Shown piece by piece: positions 1 through 7,505 of a stretch of 19,957 nucleotides of DNA. The stretch's first letter is position 1; every line of letters starts with the position of its first letter. The notes beneath the pieces are model-generated. The model had not been told where the DNA came from and searched no databases. It saw only the letters and a program-made list of their open reading frames with translations. Position numbers and translations under genes: made by a program. Source of the DNA: an uncultured Bacilli bacterium (GTDB lineage Bacteria; Bacillota_I; Bacilli_A; RF39; UBA660); contig CAJUKM010000026.1 of the NCBI GenBank assembly GCA_910587535.1, positions 1 through 19,957 of the forward strand, in the 5' to 3' direction.

Positions 1-75
1 ATTGAAAAAAAGAACAAAAATAAATATGAATTTGATGTTAATTGTCTCTTAAAAATAAAAAATTGTTTTATTATA

Positions 76-104
76 TTAAAATTTTAATCTCTACGTAGTA
101 TAAT
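76..104 (+). promoter_or_regulatory. Probable promoter of the first gene
   Basis: A perfect -10 hexamer TATAAT lies at 99-104, with a weak -35-like TTAAAA at 76-81 (17-bp spacer). It is followed within 25 bases by a strong ribosome binding site (GTGGAGG, 112-118) and the ATG at 128. The surrounding DNA is very AT-rich, so the -35 is uncertain while the -10 is convincing by position. Confidence 0.55.
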
Positions 105-127
105 GAGCTTAGTGGAGGCTTTATTAT

Positions 128-1222
128 ATGTTAACAATAAGAAAAATTAAAATGGAATTGATAAAGAAAGAAAATCAAAATAGAGTTATTCCTGAAACCT
201 TAAGTGATAAAATCGATAAATTTATAAAATGGTATTTTGAAAATATTGTCAAAGGCCATTACTCTAGTCAACGACAGATAACAATGAGAAATTTTATCGA
301 AAAAATAGCTGTATGGTATGAGCTCCGATATCCTGACTATGAAATAAATAGAAAGATACCAGGCTCTTATCAAGAAAATATCGATGTTGACGATGTAATG
401 TTCAATAAAAACGGATATATAGATGCATCGCTAGATGAAACTTCAGATGTAAGAATACTAGATTGGGAAGACTTTTATAACACTAAAGCATTTGTTGATT
501 CATTACCCTATGAAGAAAAATATCTATTTCAAGAACCGAGATATACAAGTTTAGTATATCTAGATTCGAATCGCGCTCATTTACATTTAACAATAGATGG
601 AATTGTTGAAGAATCCGAAGGAGTAGGAGAATATACACGTTTTAAAATAAAAGATGATGACTTAAAAGGACTCCACATTGAAGATGTCCTTAGAGTGTTA
701 CAAGAAAAAGGAGTAGTTTTATCCGAAAATAACGAATTAGAAATGGCAATTAAAAATGCAAAAATTTTGCATCTTCAAAGAGAAGAAATGCTAAATTGTG
801 TTATGTATAGAATAATCGAAAGAGGCGGAGTAAGAATAGGACCTCGCAGAGCCTTCTTATTTGCCAAAGAGTTTGGAAGAAATATAGACATTCCTATGAT
901 CTATGGCATCGATTATTCTGATCCAGGGTTGAGAAGATTCATAATAGAGTATATGAAAGCTGGTGGATCTAAAGATTTAGTTTGTTATGTTGACTATTTT
1001 TCGAGGACAAATAATAAACAGAAAGTAAGAACAGTAACGATGCAAGAATTAATACAATTTGTTTACAACGATGGCATTAATAAATTTACTCCTGAAGAAA
1101 CTGCATTACATCAAAGAATGGTAGATGTTTTAGCTAGCCGAATAGAACCAGAGAAACTTAAAAAGGAAGAAGCAAAACGATTAAGATTACAAAGAAAGTT
1201 AGAAAAAAGCAAAAGAAACTAG
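128..1222 (+). CDS. Unrecognised 364-residue cytoplasmic protein
   Basis: I do not recognise a family. The start is supported by GTGGAGG ending 9 bases upstream of the ATG. The product has no signal peptide or membrane segment. It is charged, with a mixed alpha/beta-looking middle part (about residues 130-210, containing RYTSLVYLDSNRAHLHLTIDG-like strands) and a strongly basic, helical C-terminal tail (about 345-364, rich in Lys/Arg/Leu) that could contact nucleic acid or ribosomes. It has its own promoter and a strong terminator, so it is monocistronic. Codon use and base composition match the neighbours, which argues for a resident gene rather than recent transfer. It may be a lineage-specific family; any function would be a guess. 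Confidence 0.85.
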   Translation: MLTIRKIKMELIKKENQNRVIPETLSDKIDKFIKWYFENIVKGHYSSQRQITMRNFIEKIAVWYELRYPDYEINRKIPGSYQENIDVDDVMFNKNGYIDASLDETSDVRILDWEDFYNTKAFVDSLPYEEKYLFQEPRYTSLVYLDSNRAHLHLTIDGIVEESEGVGEYTRFKIKDDDLKGLHIEDVLRVLQEKGVVLSENNELEMAIKNAKILHLQREEMLNCVMYRIIERGGVRIGPRRAFLFAKEFGRNIDIPMIYGIDYSDPGLRRFIIEYMKAGGSKDLVCYVDYFSRTNNKQKVRTVTMQELIQFVYNDGINKFTPEETALHQRMVDVLASRIEPEKLKKEEAKRLRLQRKLEKSKRN

Positions 1223-1239
1223 ATTAAATAAAATTTTTA

Positions 1240-1288
1240 AAAATATAGCAACTCTATTTAAAAATAGAAACTTGCTATATTTTTTTTA
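1240..1288 (+). terminator. Strong intrinsic terminator
   Basis: A 12-bp perfect stem (AAAATATAGCAA at 1240-1251 with TTGCTATATTTT at 1272-1283) encloses a second stem (TCTATTT at 1253-1259 with AAATAGA at 1262-1268). The distal arm runs into a T tract ending at 1287. It ends the 128-1222 transcript. Confidence 0.85.
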
Positions 1289-1353
1289 TATTAAGATCTA
1301 ATTTAAAAGGAAATAAAATCCATTATAAAACTTATTTTTTTATAGTCAAAGTA

Positions 1354-1393
1354 TATAATGTATGATATCATATTTGAAGAAAGTTCAGGTGGG
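1354..1393 (+). promoter_or_regulatory. Promoter -10 and ribosome binding site that decide the next start
   Basis: A TATAAT (1354-1359) overlaps the first in-frame ATG at 1358, so that ATG cannot be in the mRNA if this -10 is used. The next in-frame ATG (1397) is preceded by AGGTGGG (1387-1393), which pairs with the 16S 3' end (CACCU part). This fixes the start at 1397 and implies a leader of roughly 30 bases. No good -35 is visible. Confidence 0.6.
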
Positions 1394-1396
1394 TCT

Positions 1397-2434
1397 ATGA
1401 AAAAAATAGAATTTCAATCTATCTTAAAAGTAATGGGATTAGATAATAAACAAGGATACATGGTTAGAAAAGATGAGAAAGTCGATATCTACAGTCTAAC
1501 TGAAGGTTATATATATCATTCTAAAGAAGGTTATGTTGTGTTTGTTAGTGATGCTGCTTCTGAAGGAAGTATAGCAGATTACTTGAGTGATCAAGTAAAA
1601 TCCTCTATCGATGTTGCATTGGACTGGAATGTACAAAAAATAACTATGAACGATAGAGAGACATCTTTAGAAAACTTTACCCCTAAAATCTATTATATTT
1701 ATTCGACGGATAGTCTTTTAGACATTTTATCTAAATTAGAGCATAGCAGTGAAAAATTAGAGGAACACAAAAAAGAGGCCAAAAGAGAAACTCTTAGAAG
1801 ATTCCTAAGTAGTTTAAGAACTTTTGTTAAAAAAAGCGTAGAAATAAATAATCGTAATAGAGATATAAGAAGAAAGACGGATTTAGATTCATTAGATGGA
1901 TCAATCATAAGAGAACTACTAGAATTAGATGACCTTATAAACCCCTTTCAAAAAAGTGTATCTTCTGATGTAAGATTAAAAAATCTGATAAAAAATCATG
2001 AGTTTATAATAGAAGAACTTGGAGAGGCCATAATGGAGATGAGCTTGAGACTTCCAAATGCATCTATAAATATTAAATTTTCAAATTCGACATATTTTTA
2101 TACTTTTAGAACCGTAATCGATGGAACAGAAGTGACTATCAATCACGACTATTACATGAGCGAAAATATTAAAAGTGGAATTGGAAGCTTAAAAATAGAT
2201 ACGAGAGAAATGACTAGAGATCACAACCAACCAGATACATATGTTACTCTGTTCATAAGTTATGACAAGATTAGAACAGAAAATAGAAAGTTAGAAAATG
2301 CCACAGAAGAAGATAAAGAGAAGATATTAAAATCGATCTCTGAGATAAAAGAACAGGCCAGATCTTTGACAAGTTCTATAGTCAGAAGTAAAGTTCATAC
2401 TATCAAGCCACTTACAACTACAGTTACGGAATAG
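1397..2434 (+). CDS. Unrecognised 345-residue protein, partly helical
   Basis: No family recognised. The start at 1397 (MKKIEFQ) is preferred over 1358 because the earlier ATG overlaps a -10 box and lacks a ribosome binding site. The first ~100 residues look like a small alpha/beta domain. Residues about 110-170 form a charged, probably coiled-coil helix rich in Glu/Lys/Arg. The region around 230-290 looks beta-rich, followed by another charged helix near 295-330. There is no signal peptide or transmembrane segment. It is co-transcribed with the gene at 2451, 16 bases downstream, which suggests a shared role. Composition is like the neighbours. A cytoplasmic scaffold or regulator is possible but not shown. 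Confidence 0.82.
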   Translation: MKKIEFQSILKVMGLDNKQGYMVRKDEKVDIYSLTEGYIYHSKEGYVVFVSDAASEGSIADYLSDQVKSSIDVALDWNVQKITMNDRETSLENFTPKIYYIYSTDSLLDILSKLEHSSEKLEEHKKEAKRETLRRFLSSLRTFVKKSVEINNRNRDIRRKTDLDSLDGSIIRELLELDDLINPFQKSVSSDVRLKNLIKNHEFIIEELGEAIMEMSLRLPNASINIKFSNSTYFYTFRTVIDGTEVTINHDYYMSENIKSGIGSLKIDTREMTRDHNQPDTYVTLFISYDKIRTENRKLENATEEDKEKILKSISEIKEQARSLTSSIVRSKVHTIKPLTTTVTE

Positions 2435-2450
2435 TAAGAAGAGGATCGAA

Positions 2451-3254
2451 ATGTTAGAATTATTATTTATAAGACTAATTATAGAACTGCTTGAGAAAAA
2501 GTACGATTTATTAAGTGTCAGCGAAGATGAGTTGGGAGCGATGCTTAAAGTAAAAACAGACACCTACTTAAACAGCGACTCATTAGAAGAAATAAAAAAA
2601 GAATTGATAGATAAATTAGTTCAAAAGTACGGAATTCTAGAGAGCATGGAATTATTGCTATATTTAAAACGGGATGCTATTAAACGTAAATCGACAGTTC
2701 AAAACAGTAGATTAAAATATGATCTTGCTTTATTCATAGTGACCATCGATGGAATATTGACTAAATTATCTGACACACTAAAACCAGTGATATATACAAA
2801 ATTGTTAACTCAACTCATGAACTTATCAAATGGACATTTTGATGAAGAAAGATTTATTAGTACGATTACTGAAAGATCTATAGATTTGAATTTTTTATTA
2901 GGATTAGACAACGAAAATATGGATCAAACATTCCTTTTTAATCCAGCTTATAGTGAAGAACAGACTGACGAAATATCGATCGACGAAAACGCTGTAATTA
3001 GATCCTTTAAAAATAGAAATAGAGTTATGGATACGGCAAAATTGGCAATAAAAAATCAGTTTGCTTTAACTGAGGTTAGTAAATATTGCGATCAGTTAAT
3101 TCAAATTTTAAAAGCTAAGTCAGAAGAAAATATTAAACTATACTTTATTATGAACATTTTAAAAGAAATAAAATCAGAGATAAGAAAACTTTATGTAAGA
3201 AAAAGACCTGCTAATAAAGACTATGGAGAACAGTTAGTCATAAAAATGGTTTAA
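2451..3254 (+). CDS. Unrecognised 267-residue mostly helical protein
   Basis: Second gene of a two-gene operon with 1397-2434 (16-base gap). A GAGG-type ribosome binding site (AGAAGAGGA) lies 7-10 bases before the ATG. The sequence looks almost wholly alpha-helical. The first ~15 residues are hydrophobic (LELLFIRLIIELL) but are followed directly by acidic and basic residues without a cleavage site, so I read an amphipathic helix rather than a signal peptide. An acidic, probably disordered stretch lies near residues 168-183. I see no catalytic motif. Tight pairing with the upstream unknown suggests that the two proteins act together. Confidence 0.8.
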   Translation: MLELLFIRLIIELLEKKYDLLSVSEDELGAMLKVKTDTYLNSDSLEEIKKELIDKLVQKYGILESMELLLYLKRDAIKRKSTVQNSRLKYDLALFIVTIDGILTKLSDTLKPVIYTKLLTQLMNLSNGHFDEERFISTITERSIDLNFLLGLDNENMDQTFLFNPAYSEEQTDEISIDENAVIRSFKNRNRVMDTAKLAIKNQFALTEVSKYCDQLIQILKAKSEENIKLYFIMNILKEIKSEIRKLYVRKRPANKDYGEQLVIKMV

Positions 3255-3284
3255 AAGGCTAGGAAAAAATTGGTCTTTTTTTTT
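3253..3284 (+). terminator. Weak intrinsic terminator
   Basis: AAAGGCT (3254-3260) can pair with GGTCTTT (3272-3278) using G-U pairs, and is followed by a run of T to 3284. The long U tract supports termination; the stem is imperfect, so some read-through into the small genes downstream is likely. Confidence 0.45.
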
Positions 3285-3345
3285 ATTAAATTAAAGAATA
3301 TTTAACTGTTTAGTGCAGAAAATAAATGTAGTAGGAGGGTATTTT

Positions 3346-3525
3346 ATGACAGAAAAAGAATTGATGTATATAGAAGACGTTTTGAGTCACTTACAAAGTA
3401 TCAGTGATTATTTAGCAAACTATACGATAGGAATAGAGGACGAAAACTTTAAATCGTTATTAGAAGGATTTGAAAAATTGAATAAAGAATGGCACAAAAA
3501 GTTTTTAAAGTTGATAGAGGGGTAG
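3346..3525 (+). CDS. Small CotF-partner-like protein (59 aa)
   Basis: Start chosen at ATG 3346 because a strong GGAGGG (3333-3338) lies 7 bases upstream; an in-frame GTG at 3313 has no such site. The N-terminus, MTEKELMYIEDVLSH, matches my recollection of small Clostridia/Bacilli proteins encoded beside CotF-family spore coat genes, which begin with a similar K-E-L-x-Y-(V/I)-E-D-x-L-(S/G)-H pattern and form a helical hairpin. The protein is entirely helical, with no membrane segment. The next gene, 8 bases downstream, looks like CotF itself, which strengthens the call. The family match is from memory of the motif, not from a search. It is probably a paired structural or ferritin-like helical-bundle protein; its role in a possibly non-sporulating cell is unknown. 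Confidence 0.65.
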   Translation: MTEKELMYIEDVLSHLQSISDYLANYTIGIEDENFKSLLEGFEKLNKEWHKKFLKLIEG

Positions 3526-3533
3526 TGAATTAG

Positions 3534-3782
3534 ATGGAAGATAAAATTATAATGAATACTGTACTAACTTTGAGTAAGAATTCTTGTGATATACTTTTTC
3601 ACGGATCTATAGAATCTTCGACACCAAAAATTAAGAAAACTTTTATAGAAGGTCTTGATAAATTCCTAAGCTCTCAAGGAGAGATCTTTAAAGAGATGGA
3701 AAATGCGGGTCTTTATAACTTAGAGAACGTACCAGAGACTAAAATTAAAAAAGCATATTCAAAGCACGAATGTGAAAACTAA
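3534..3782 (+). CDS. CotF-like spore coat family protein (82 aa)
   Basis: The protein follows the layout of the CotF domain: an N-terminal D-K-x-I-M-N start of helix 1 (residues 3-8), a helix with small polar residues, a second long helix, and the characteristic E-M-x-x-x-G-(W/L)-Y turn near residues 55-62 (here EMENAGLY), followed by a short tail with an (E)xKI-x-x-A helix. It is about the size of single-domain CotF proteins. The ribosome binding site AGAGGGG lies about 13 bases before the ATG, rather far but the only candidate. It is paired with the 59-aa gene upstream. No other sporulation gene is visible, so the coat label is a family name and not evidence that the cell sporulates. Confidence 0.68.
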   Translation: MEDKIIMNTVLTLSKNSCDILFHGSIESSTPKIKKTFIEGLDKFLSSQGEIFKEMENAGLYNLENVPETKIKKAYSKHECEN

Positions 3783-3810
3783 AAAAGAGAATCAATTCGA
3801 TTCCCTTTTA
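3783..3810. terminator. Bidirectional terminator between convergent genes
   Basis: AAAAGAGAATC (3783-3793) pairs with GATTCCCTTTT (3799-3809) with a single mismatch and a 5-base loop. The stem is flanked by A and T runs on both sides, so it can act on both strands. The last codons of the minus-strand sortase-like gene lie inside the hairpin. Confidence 0.75.
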
Positions 3811-4628
3811 ATTTTGATAAGTTTTGCAAGTACGACTATGTTAGATCTATTCGAGTTAGTCGTTATTGTCAAAAAATTATCGGTAGGTAAAGCTTCAGCT
3901 TTAAATTTAATTTCACTTTTTTTGATAGAGTCGTTAGCAAACTGTTGAATTTCATCATCCGATTCGAAAGATGTTCTAATGTGATCATTTTTATTCGATT
4001 TGTAGACACTAATTATTTGCCATAGTGAAGTATAATCGTTCGTATAATAACGGATAATATAGTTATCGTCATTATCTTTCCACTCTTCGTCAAAAAGTTT
4101 TTCTAACTCTGTTGAAAGCCCCATAAATTGTTTATTGCCATAAATTATGTTGTTAACAGAAAGAGTAGATGGATCGTTTTCGTCAGATAGATATATCCAA
4201 CCAAAATTGTTCTTTGTTTTGTCAAAAGAATGATTTTTATAAAAATCTTTCTCTCCCTTAACGACAGGATACGAATATTCTGTTCCTTTAATTTCTATAT
4301 ACCCGACAGTATCCACATTAGTCTTTTTTAAATTCACCATATCTATGTCCATAAGTCCTAACTTTATATAGTTCCAATAGTTGTCGAATTTAGAAAGGGT
4401 ACTTGGAGGAGCAATCGGCTTAGTTTTTTCATCATCGACAATGTTGCTGACAACTTCGAGTTTGTTTATACTTTCGACCATCTTATTAGTATTGCAATAA
4501 TCTATTATATATATCGCTAAATAAACTAATATAGAGATAGCCAAAGCTATACCTAATATTATTCCTATAAAGACAGCTAAATTTTTTCTTTTCAATTTGT
4601 ATACGGTTTTTACATTCGCTCCTGACAT
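3792..4628 (-). CDS. Sortase-fold protein lacking catalytic residues (class B-like pseudosortase)
   Basis: The 278-residue protein has a short basic N-terminus, one membrane anchor (about residues 18-43) and an extracytoplasmic domain (about 85-272) with the class B sortase layout: V-G-Y-I-E-I-x-G-T near 108-116, YPVVKG at 120-125, an FYKNHSF-like strand, F-G-W-I-Y-L near 142-147, IIYG at 161-164, and the closing LTITT...VVLAKL strands at 253-270. In active sortases the IIYG is followed by the catalytic His and the T-x-S/T-T by the catalytic Cys; here both positions are Asn (N165 and N258). The usual Arg of the R-x-V-V strand appears to be Asn too (N263), although R261 lies two residues away. 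The frame is intact and the promoter, ribosome binding site and codon use look normal, so this is a maintained pseudoenzyme rather than a decaying gene. It may be a surface-anchored binding or scaffold protein. Start at 4628 supported by AAGGTGAT 8 bases upstream. Confidence 0.85.
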   Translation of the reverse strand: MSGANVKTVYKLKRKNLAVFIGIILGIALAISILVYLAIYIIDYCNTNKMVESINKLEVVSNIVDDEKTKPIAPPSTLSKFDNYWNYIKLGLMDIDMVNLKKTNVDTVGYIEIKGTEYSYPVVKGEKDFYKNHSFDKTKNNFGWIYLSDENDPSTLSVNNIIYGNKQFMGLSTELEKLFDEEWKDNDDNYIIRYYTNDYTSLWQIISVYKSNKNDHIRTSFESDDEIQQFANDSIKKSEIKFKAEALPTDNFLTITTNSNRSNIVVLAKLIKIKRESN

Positions 4629-4648
4629 GCTTTTATCACCTTAACAAC

Positions 4649-4654
4649 ATTATA
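4649..4654 (-). promoter_or_regulatory. -10 box of the sortase-like gene
   Basis: On the minus strand TATAAT is followed by GTTGTTAAGGTGATAAAAGC and the ATG at 4628, so the leader is only about 15 bases and the ribosome binding site (AAGGTGAT) sits nearly at the 5' end. No convincing -35 is seen; the proS terminator occupies that region. Confidence 0.55.
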
Positions 4655-4657
4655 CAC

Positions 4658-4692
4658 AAAAAAAAGTGGACTTACCAGTACCAACTTTTTTT
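4658..4692 (-). terminator. Terminator of proS
   Basis: Reading the minus strand from the proS stop, AAAAAAAGTTGG pairs with CCACTTTTTTTT (one bulged T, about 10-base loop) and ends in a run of eight T. The distal arm lies immediately before the -10 of the sortase-like gene, so proS is transcribed separately from it. Confidence 0.7.
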
Positions 4693-6124
4693 AATATTGC
4701 TTACCAAAATATATTTTACACTTTGCATCCTTATTACATATAGAACAAGGACCATCAGGTTCACTATCTTCTAGTGGAATACATCTAGATTTTAAACCCA
4801 GTTCATCTTTAACCTTATTTTCACATTCGACATTACCACACCAGTTAGTCAATATAAAGCCTTGTTTTTCATTTGCGATTTCCTTAAATTCATTATAACC
4901 CTTTGCTTTATAGATCATCGCATCTCGTCTTTTAAGAGCTCTATCGTACATATCGTTTTGAATAGTATTTAAAAGTTCTTCGACTGTAGTAGTTATATCT
5001 TTCAATTTGACTCTTAACTTTTCAAGTGTATCTCTTCTGACTAACATAACTTCATCGTTTTCTAGGTCTCTAGGCCCTATCTCTATTCTAATAGGGTAAC
5101 CCTTTACTTCGGCTTCAGCAAATTTAAATCCCGGCGATTTATCCGAAGAGTCGACTTTATAAGTTATCTCCATCTGTTCGAATTTATTAGTGATATCATT
5201 TATTGTCTCATCGACTTTCTCATTTTCTTTCCCTATAGGAATGATAACAACTTTAATAGGTGCAATCTTAGGTGGTAAAACTAAACCTAAATCATCGCTG
5301 TGAACCATAATTATTGAACCGAGCATTCGAGTGCTTACACCCCATGAAGTTTGATGAGGAGTCTCTAGCTTATTATCTTTATTTAAAAATTCTATTCCAA
5401 AACTTTTTGCGAAATGAGTACCAAAATAGTGACTTGTTCCATTTTGTAAGGCAACTCCGTCATACATCATCGCTTCTACAGTATATGTTTTTTCTGCACC
5501 TGCAAATTTCTCTTTATCTGTTTTCTCGCCAGCTATTACGGGTATAGCGAGATAATTTCTTTGAAAATTCTCGTACACTTGCAACATTCTTAAAGTCTCT
5601 TCCATAGCTTCCGACTTAGTCGAATGCATCGTATGACCTTCTTGCCACAATATCTCTCTACTTCTCAAAAACGGTCTCGTAGTTTTTTCCCATCTGACGA
5701 TCGTACACCATTGATTATATAGTTTTGGAAGATCTCTATAACTCTTTATAATTTTTTTATAATGTTCACAAAAAAGAACTTCACTTGTCGGACGAACGCA
5801 AACTCGTTCATCTAGTTTGTCTTTTCCACCCTCTGTAACCCATGCAACTTCGGGAGCAAATCCTTCTACGTGTTCTTTTTCAATATTGAGTAAACTCTCC
5901 GGGATGAACATCGGCATTTGGACATTTTCATGTCCTAATCTTTTAAATTCTTTATCGAGTACGCTTACTATATTTTCCCAAATAGCGTATCCGTATGGTC
6001 TAATTATCATGCTACCTTTCATACTAGAATAGTCGACAAGATCAGCTTTAGTAATTACACTAGTGTACCATTCAGCGAAGTTGACATCTCTACTAATGAT
6101 ACTTTTATTTTGAATTTCTGCCAT
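4691..6124 (-). CDS. proS: Prolyl-tRNA synthetase, archaeal/eukaryote-type (class IIa)
   Basis: It charges tRNA-Pro with proline in the cytoplasm. The length of 477 residues is typical for the form lacking the INS editing insertion between motifs 2 and 3. Visible landmarks are motif 1 (about 35-75, with G-Y-A-I-W...P-M-F-I-P-E), the proline-binding RPTSE at 111-115, motif 2 (RWEKTTRPFLRSREILWQEG, about 144-163), and motif 3 (GVSTRMLGSIIMVHSDD, about 262-278). An anticodon-binding alpha/beta domain spans about 288-385. The C-terminal extension has Cys429/Cys434 and Cys460/Cys463, spaced as the zinc site of this subfamily, and ends in the conserved terminal Tyr. This type is normal in several low-GC lineages. 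The ribosome binding site AAGAAGGA is visible before the ATG. I see no T-box in the ~95 bases upstream. Confidence 0.97.
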   Translation of the reverse strand: MAEIQNKSIISRDVNFAEWYTSVITKADLVDYSSMKGSMIIRPYGYAIWENIVSVLDKEFKRLGHENVQMPMFIPESLLNIEKEHVEGFAPEVAWVTEGGKDKLDERVCVRPTSEVLFCEHYKKIIKSYRDLPKLYNQWCTIVRWEKTTRPFLRSREILWQEGHTMHSTKSEAMEETLRMLQVYENFQRNYLAIPVIAGEKTDKEKFAGAEKTYTVEAMMYDGVALQNGTSHYFGTHFAKSFGIEFLNKDNKLETPHQTSWGVSTRMLGSIIMVHSDDLGLVLPPKIAPIKVVIIPIGKENEKVDETINDITNKFEQMEITYKVDSSDKSPGFKFAEAEVKGYPIRIEIGPRDLENDEVMLVRRDTLEKLRVKLKDITTTVEELLNTIQNDMYDRALKRRDAMIYKAKGYNEFKEIANEKQGFILTNWCGNVECENKVKDELGLKSRCIPLEDSEPDGPCSICNKDAKCKIYFGKQY

Positions 6125-6207
6125 AAATTCGTCCTTCTTTCTTAATAATATTTAATCACATAGAAACTTTTTATTCAAGAAATTTGATATTCAAAGACTT
6201 GCTTATA

Positions 6208-6228
6208 TGATATAATCGATGAAGGTGG
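6208..6228 (+). promoter_or_regulatory. Extended -10 promoter and start-deciding ribosome binding site of the hydrogenase
   Basis: TGATATAAT (6208-6216) is an extended -10. An in-frame ATG at 6219 lies at the expected transcription start and has no ribosome binding site. GGTGG (6224-6228) sits 8 bases before the ATG at 6237, which I therefore take as the start. A weak -35-like TTGATA at 6184 has a long 21-base spacer. Confidence 0.6.
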
Positions 6229-6236
6229 AAGTAATT

Positions 6237-7490
6237 ATGAACAACAGAGTAAAAATAGATGACGACAATCCTTCAATTCAAAGAATAGAAGAAAGATGTA
6301 TCGATTGTGGTGTCTGTTTGAATACATGCAATATTGAAACAGGACTAGAAAAAAAGTGTCGCACGGAAGACGAGAAGAGTTGTCTTTATTGTGGACAATG
6401 TATCTTGAGTTGTCCTATGGGAGCACTTAAAGAAAGATATGAATATAAAAGAGTTTTAAACCTGTTAAATGATACCGACAAAAAGATCGCAATATCTTAT
6501 GCTCCTGCTGTGAGAGTATCGTTATGTGAAGAATTAAACATAGATTCAGAGATACCTATCGAAGAATTGATGCCTGCAATTATGAGAAAATTGGGTTTCA
6601 CTTATGTATTCGATGTGAGTTATGGAGCAGATGTGACGATCATAGAAGAAGCAAATGAACTCCTAGAACGTCTTAGCAATAAGAACAATCTACCGATGTT
6701 TACGAGTTGTTGCCCATCTTGGGTAAGGTATGTGACTAATTTTCGTCCAGAATTGGTCCCAAACTTGAGCACTACTAAAAGTCCGATAGAGATTATTAGT
6801 ACTTTAATAAAGACATACTTTAAAGAGATGGAATCTATCGAAGAAGATATAATAAGTGTCGTAGTTGCACCTTGCACAGCTAAAAAATATGAGGCTACAA
6901 CAGGAAACACAGACTACGTAATTACGACGAGAGAACTCGCTTTTATGATAAAAGAATCTAAGATAGATTTGCAATCATTAAAACCGAGTAAACCAGATGA
7001 ACTTTTGAGTGAGCATAGTAAATCTGGCTTGCTATTTGGAAAAAGTGGTGGAGTTATGAGTGCAGCATTAAGTACTGTACATTACTTATTGACTGGCAAA
7101 AATCCAAAAATCGGTTCCTACGACTTAGATATCAAAGAACCTATTTCAAAAAAATCTTTTAAAATCGGAGACAGGATAATAAACATAGCCGTAGTATATG
7201 GTCTCAAAAACTTAGAAACCATTTTAGCAGAAAAAGAACAATACGATTTTATAGAAGTGATGAGCTGCAAAAACGGCTGTATTGGTGGAGGAGGTCAACC
7301 ATTAGTACCAAAAAAAGATGAAGACAATAGAATAATGGATAGGAAAAATTCATTGACATGTATACCCAAGTTATCAAATTATTGTCATGAAAATACTGCT
7401 GTTATAGAGATGTACAATTCATACTTTACTGGTTATTCTTCTCAGAAAGCAAAAGAGCTTCTACACTATAAACATTCTAATAAAAACTAG
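6237..7490 (+). CDS. [FeFe] hydrogenase, compact two-cluster form
   Basis: The catalytic H-cluster motifs are all present: L1 TSCCPSW (156-162), L2 APCTAKKYE (211-219) and L3 EVMSCKNGCIGGGGQP (340-355), giving ligands Cys159, Cys213, Cys344 and Cys348, and the proton-relay Cys158. The glutamates of the I-E-E-A-N-E segment (about 136-141) match the known proton path. The N-terminus carries two CxxCxxCxxxC sites (Cys21/24/27/31 and Cys49/52/55/59) for two [4Fe-4S] clusters, with no [2Fe-2S] or extra domains, so it is a small ferredoxin-linked monomeric type acting in the cytoplasm in fermentative H2 production or sensing. The residue before P-C in L2 is Ala rather than the Met of the prototype. 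It is transcribed alone; the HydE/F/G maturases needed for the cluster are not in this window. Confidence 0.93.
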   Translation: MNNRVKIDDDNPSIQRIEERCIDCGVCLNTCNIETGLEKKCRTEDEKSCLYCGQCILSCPMGALKERYEYKRVLNLLNDTDKKIAISYAPAVRVSLCEELNIDSEIPIEELMPAIMRKLGFTYVFDVSYGADVTIIEEANELLERLSNKNNLPMFTSCCPSWVRYVTNFRPELVPNLSTTKSPIEIISTLIKTYFKEMESIEEDIISVVVAPCTAKKYEATTGNTDYVITTRELAFMIKESKIDLQSLKPSKPDELLSEHSKSGLLFGKSGGVMSAALSTVHYLLTGKNPKIGSYDLDIKEPISKKSFKIGDRIINIAVVYGLKNLETILAEKEQYDFIEVMSCKNGCIGGGGQPLVPKKDEDNRIMDRKNSLTCIPKLSNYCHENTAVIEMYNSYFTGYSSQKAKELLHYKHSNKN

Positions 7491-7505
7491 TGTGAATATC
7501 ATTTT

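Noticed and set aside
1..87. Open frame from the window edge (28 codons, ending in TAA at 85-87) that could be the tail of an upstream gene
   Set aside because: The region is extremely AT-rich, the encoded Lys/Asn/Ile/Phe run is what random AT-rich DNA gives, and nothing recognisable is encoded. It is not excluded, but not supportable.
1358..1396. Longer N-terminus of the 1397 gene from the ATG at 1358
   Set aside because: That ATG overlaps a TATAAT and lacks a ribosome binding site, while ATG 1397 has AGGTGGG. The same logic removes the ATGs at 6219 and 17893.
4691..6124. Archaeal-type prolyl-tRNA synthetase as evidence of recent horizontal transfer
   Set aside because: This type is common and old in several low-GC Gram-positive lineages, and the gene's composition matches its neighbours.
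6125..6218. T-box or other leader riboswitch before proS
   Set aside because: Only about 95 bases separate proS from the divergent hydrogenase, and no T-box sequence, specifier hairpin or antiterminator is seen.
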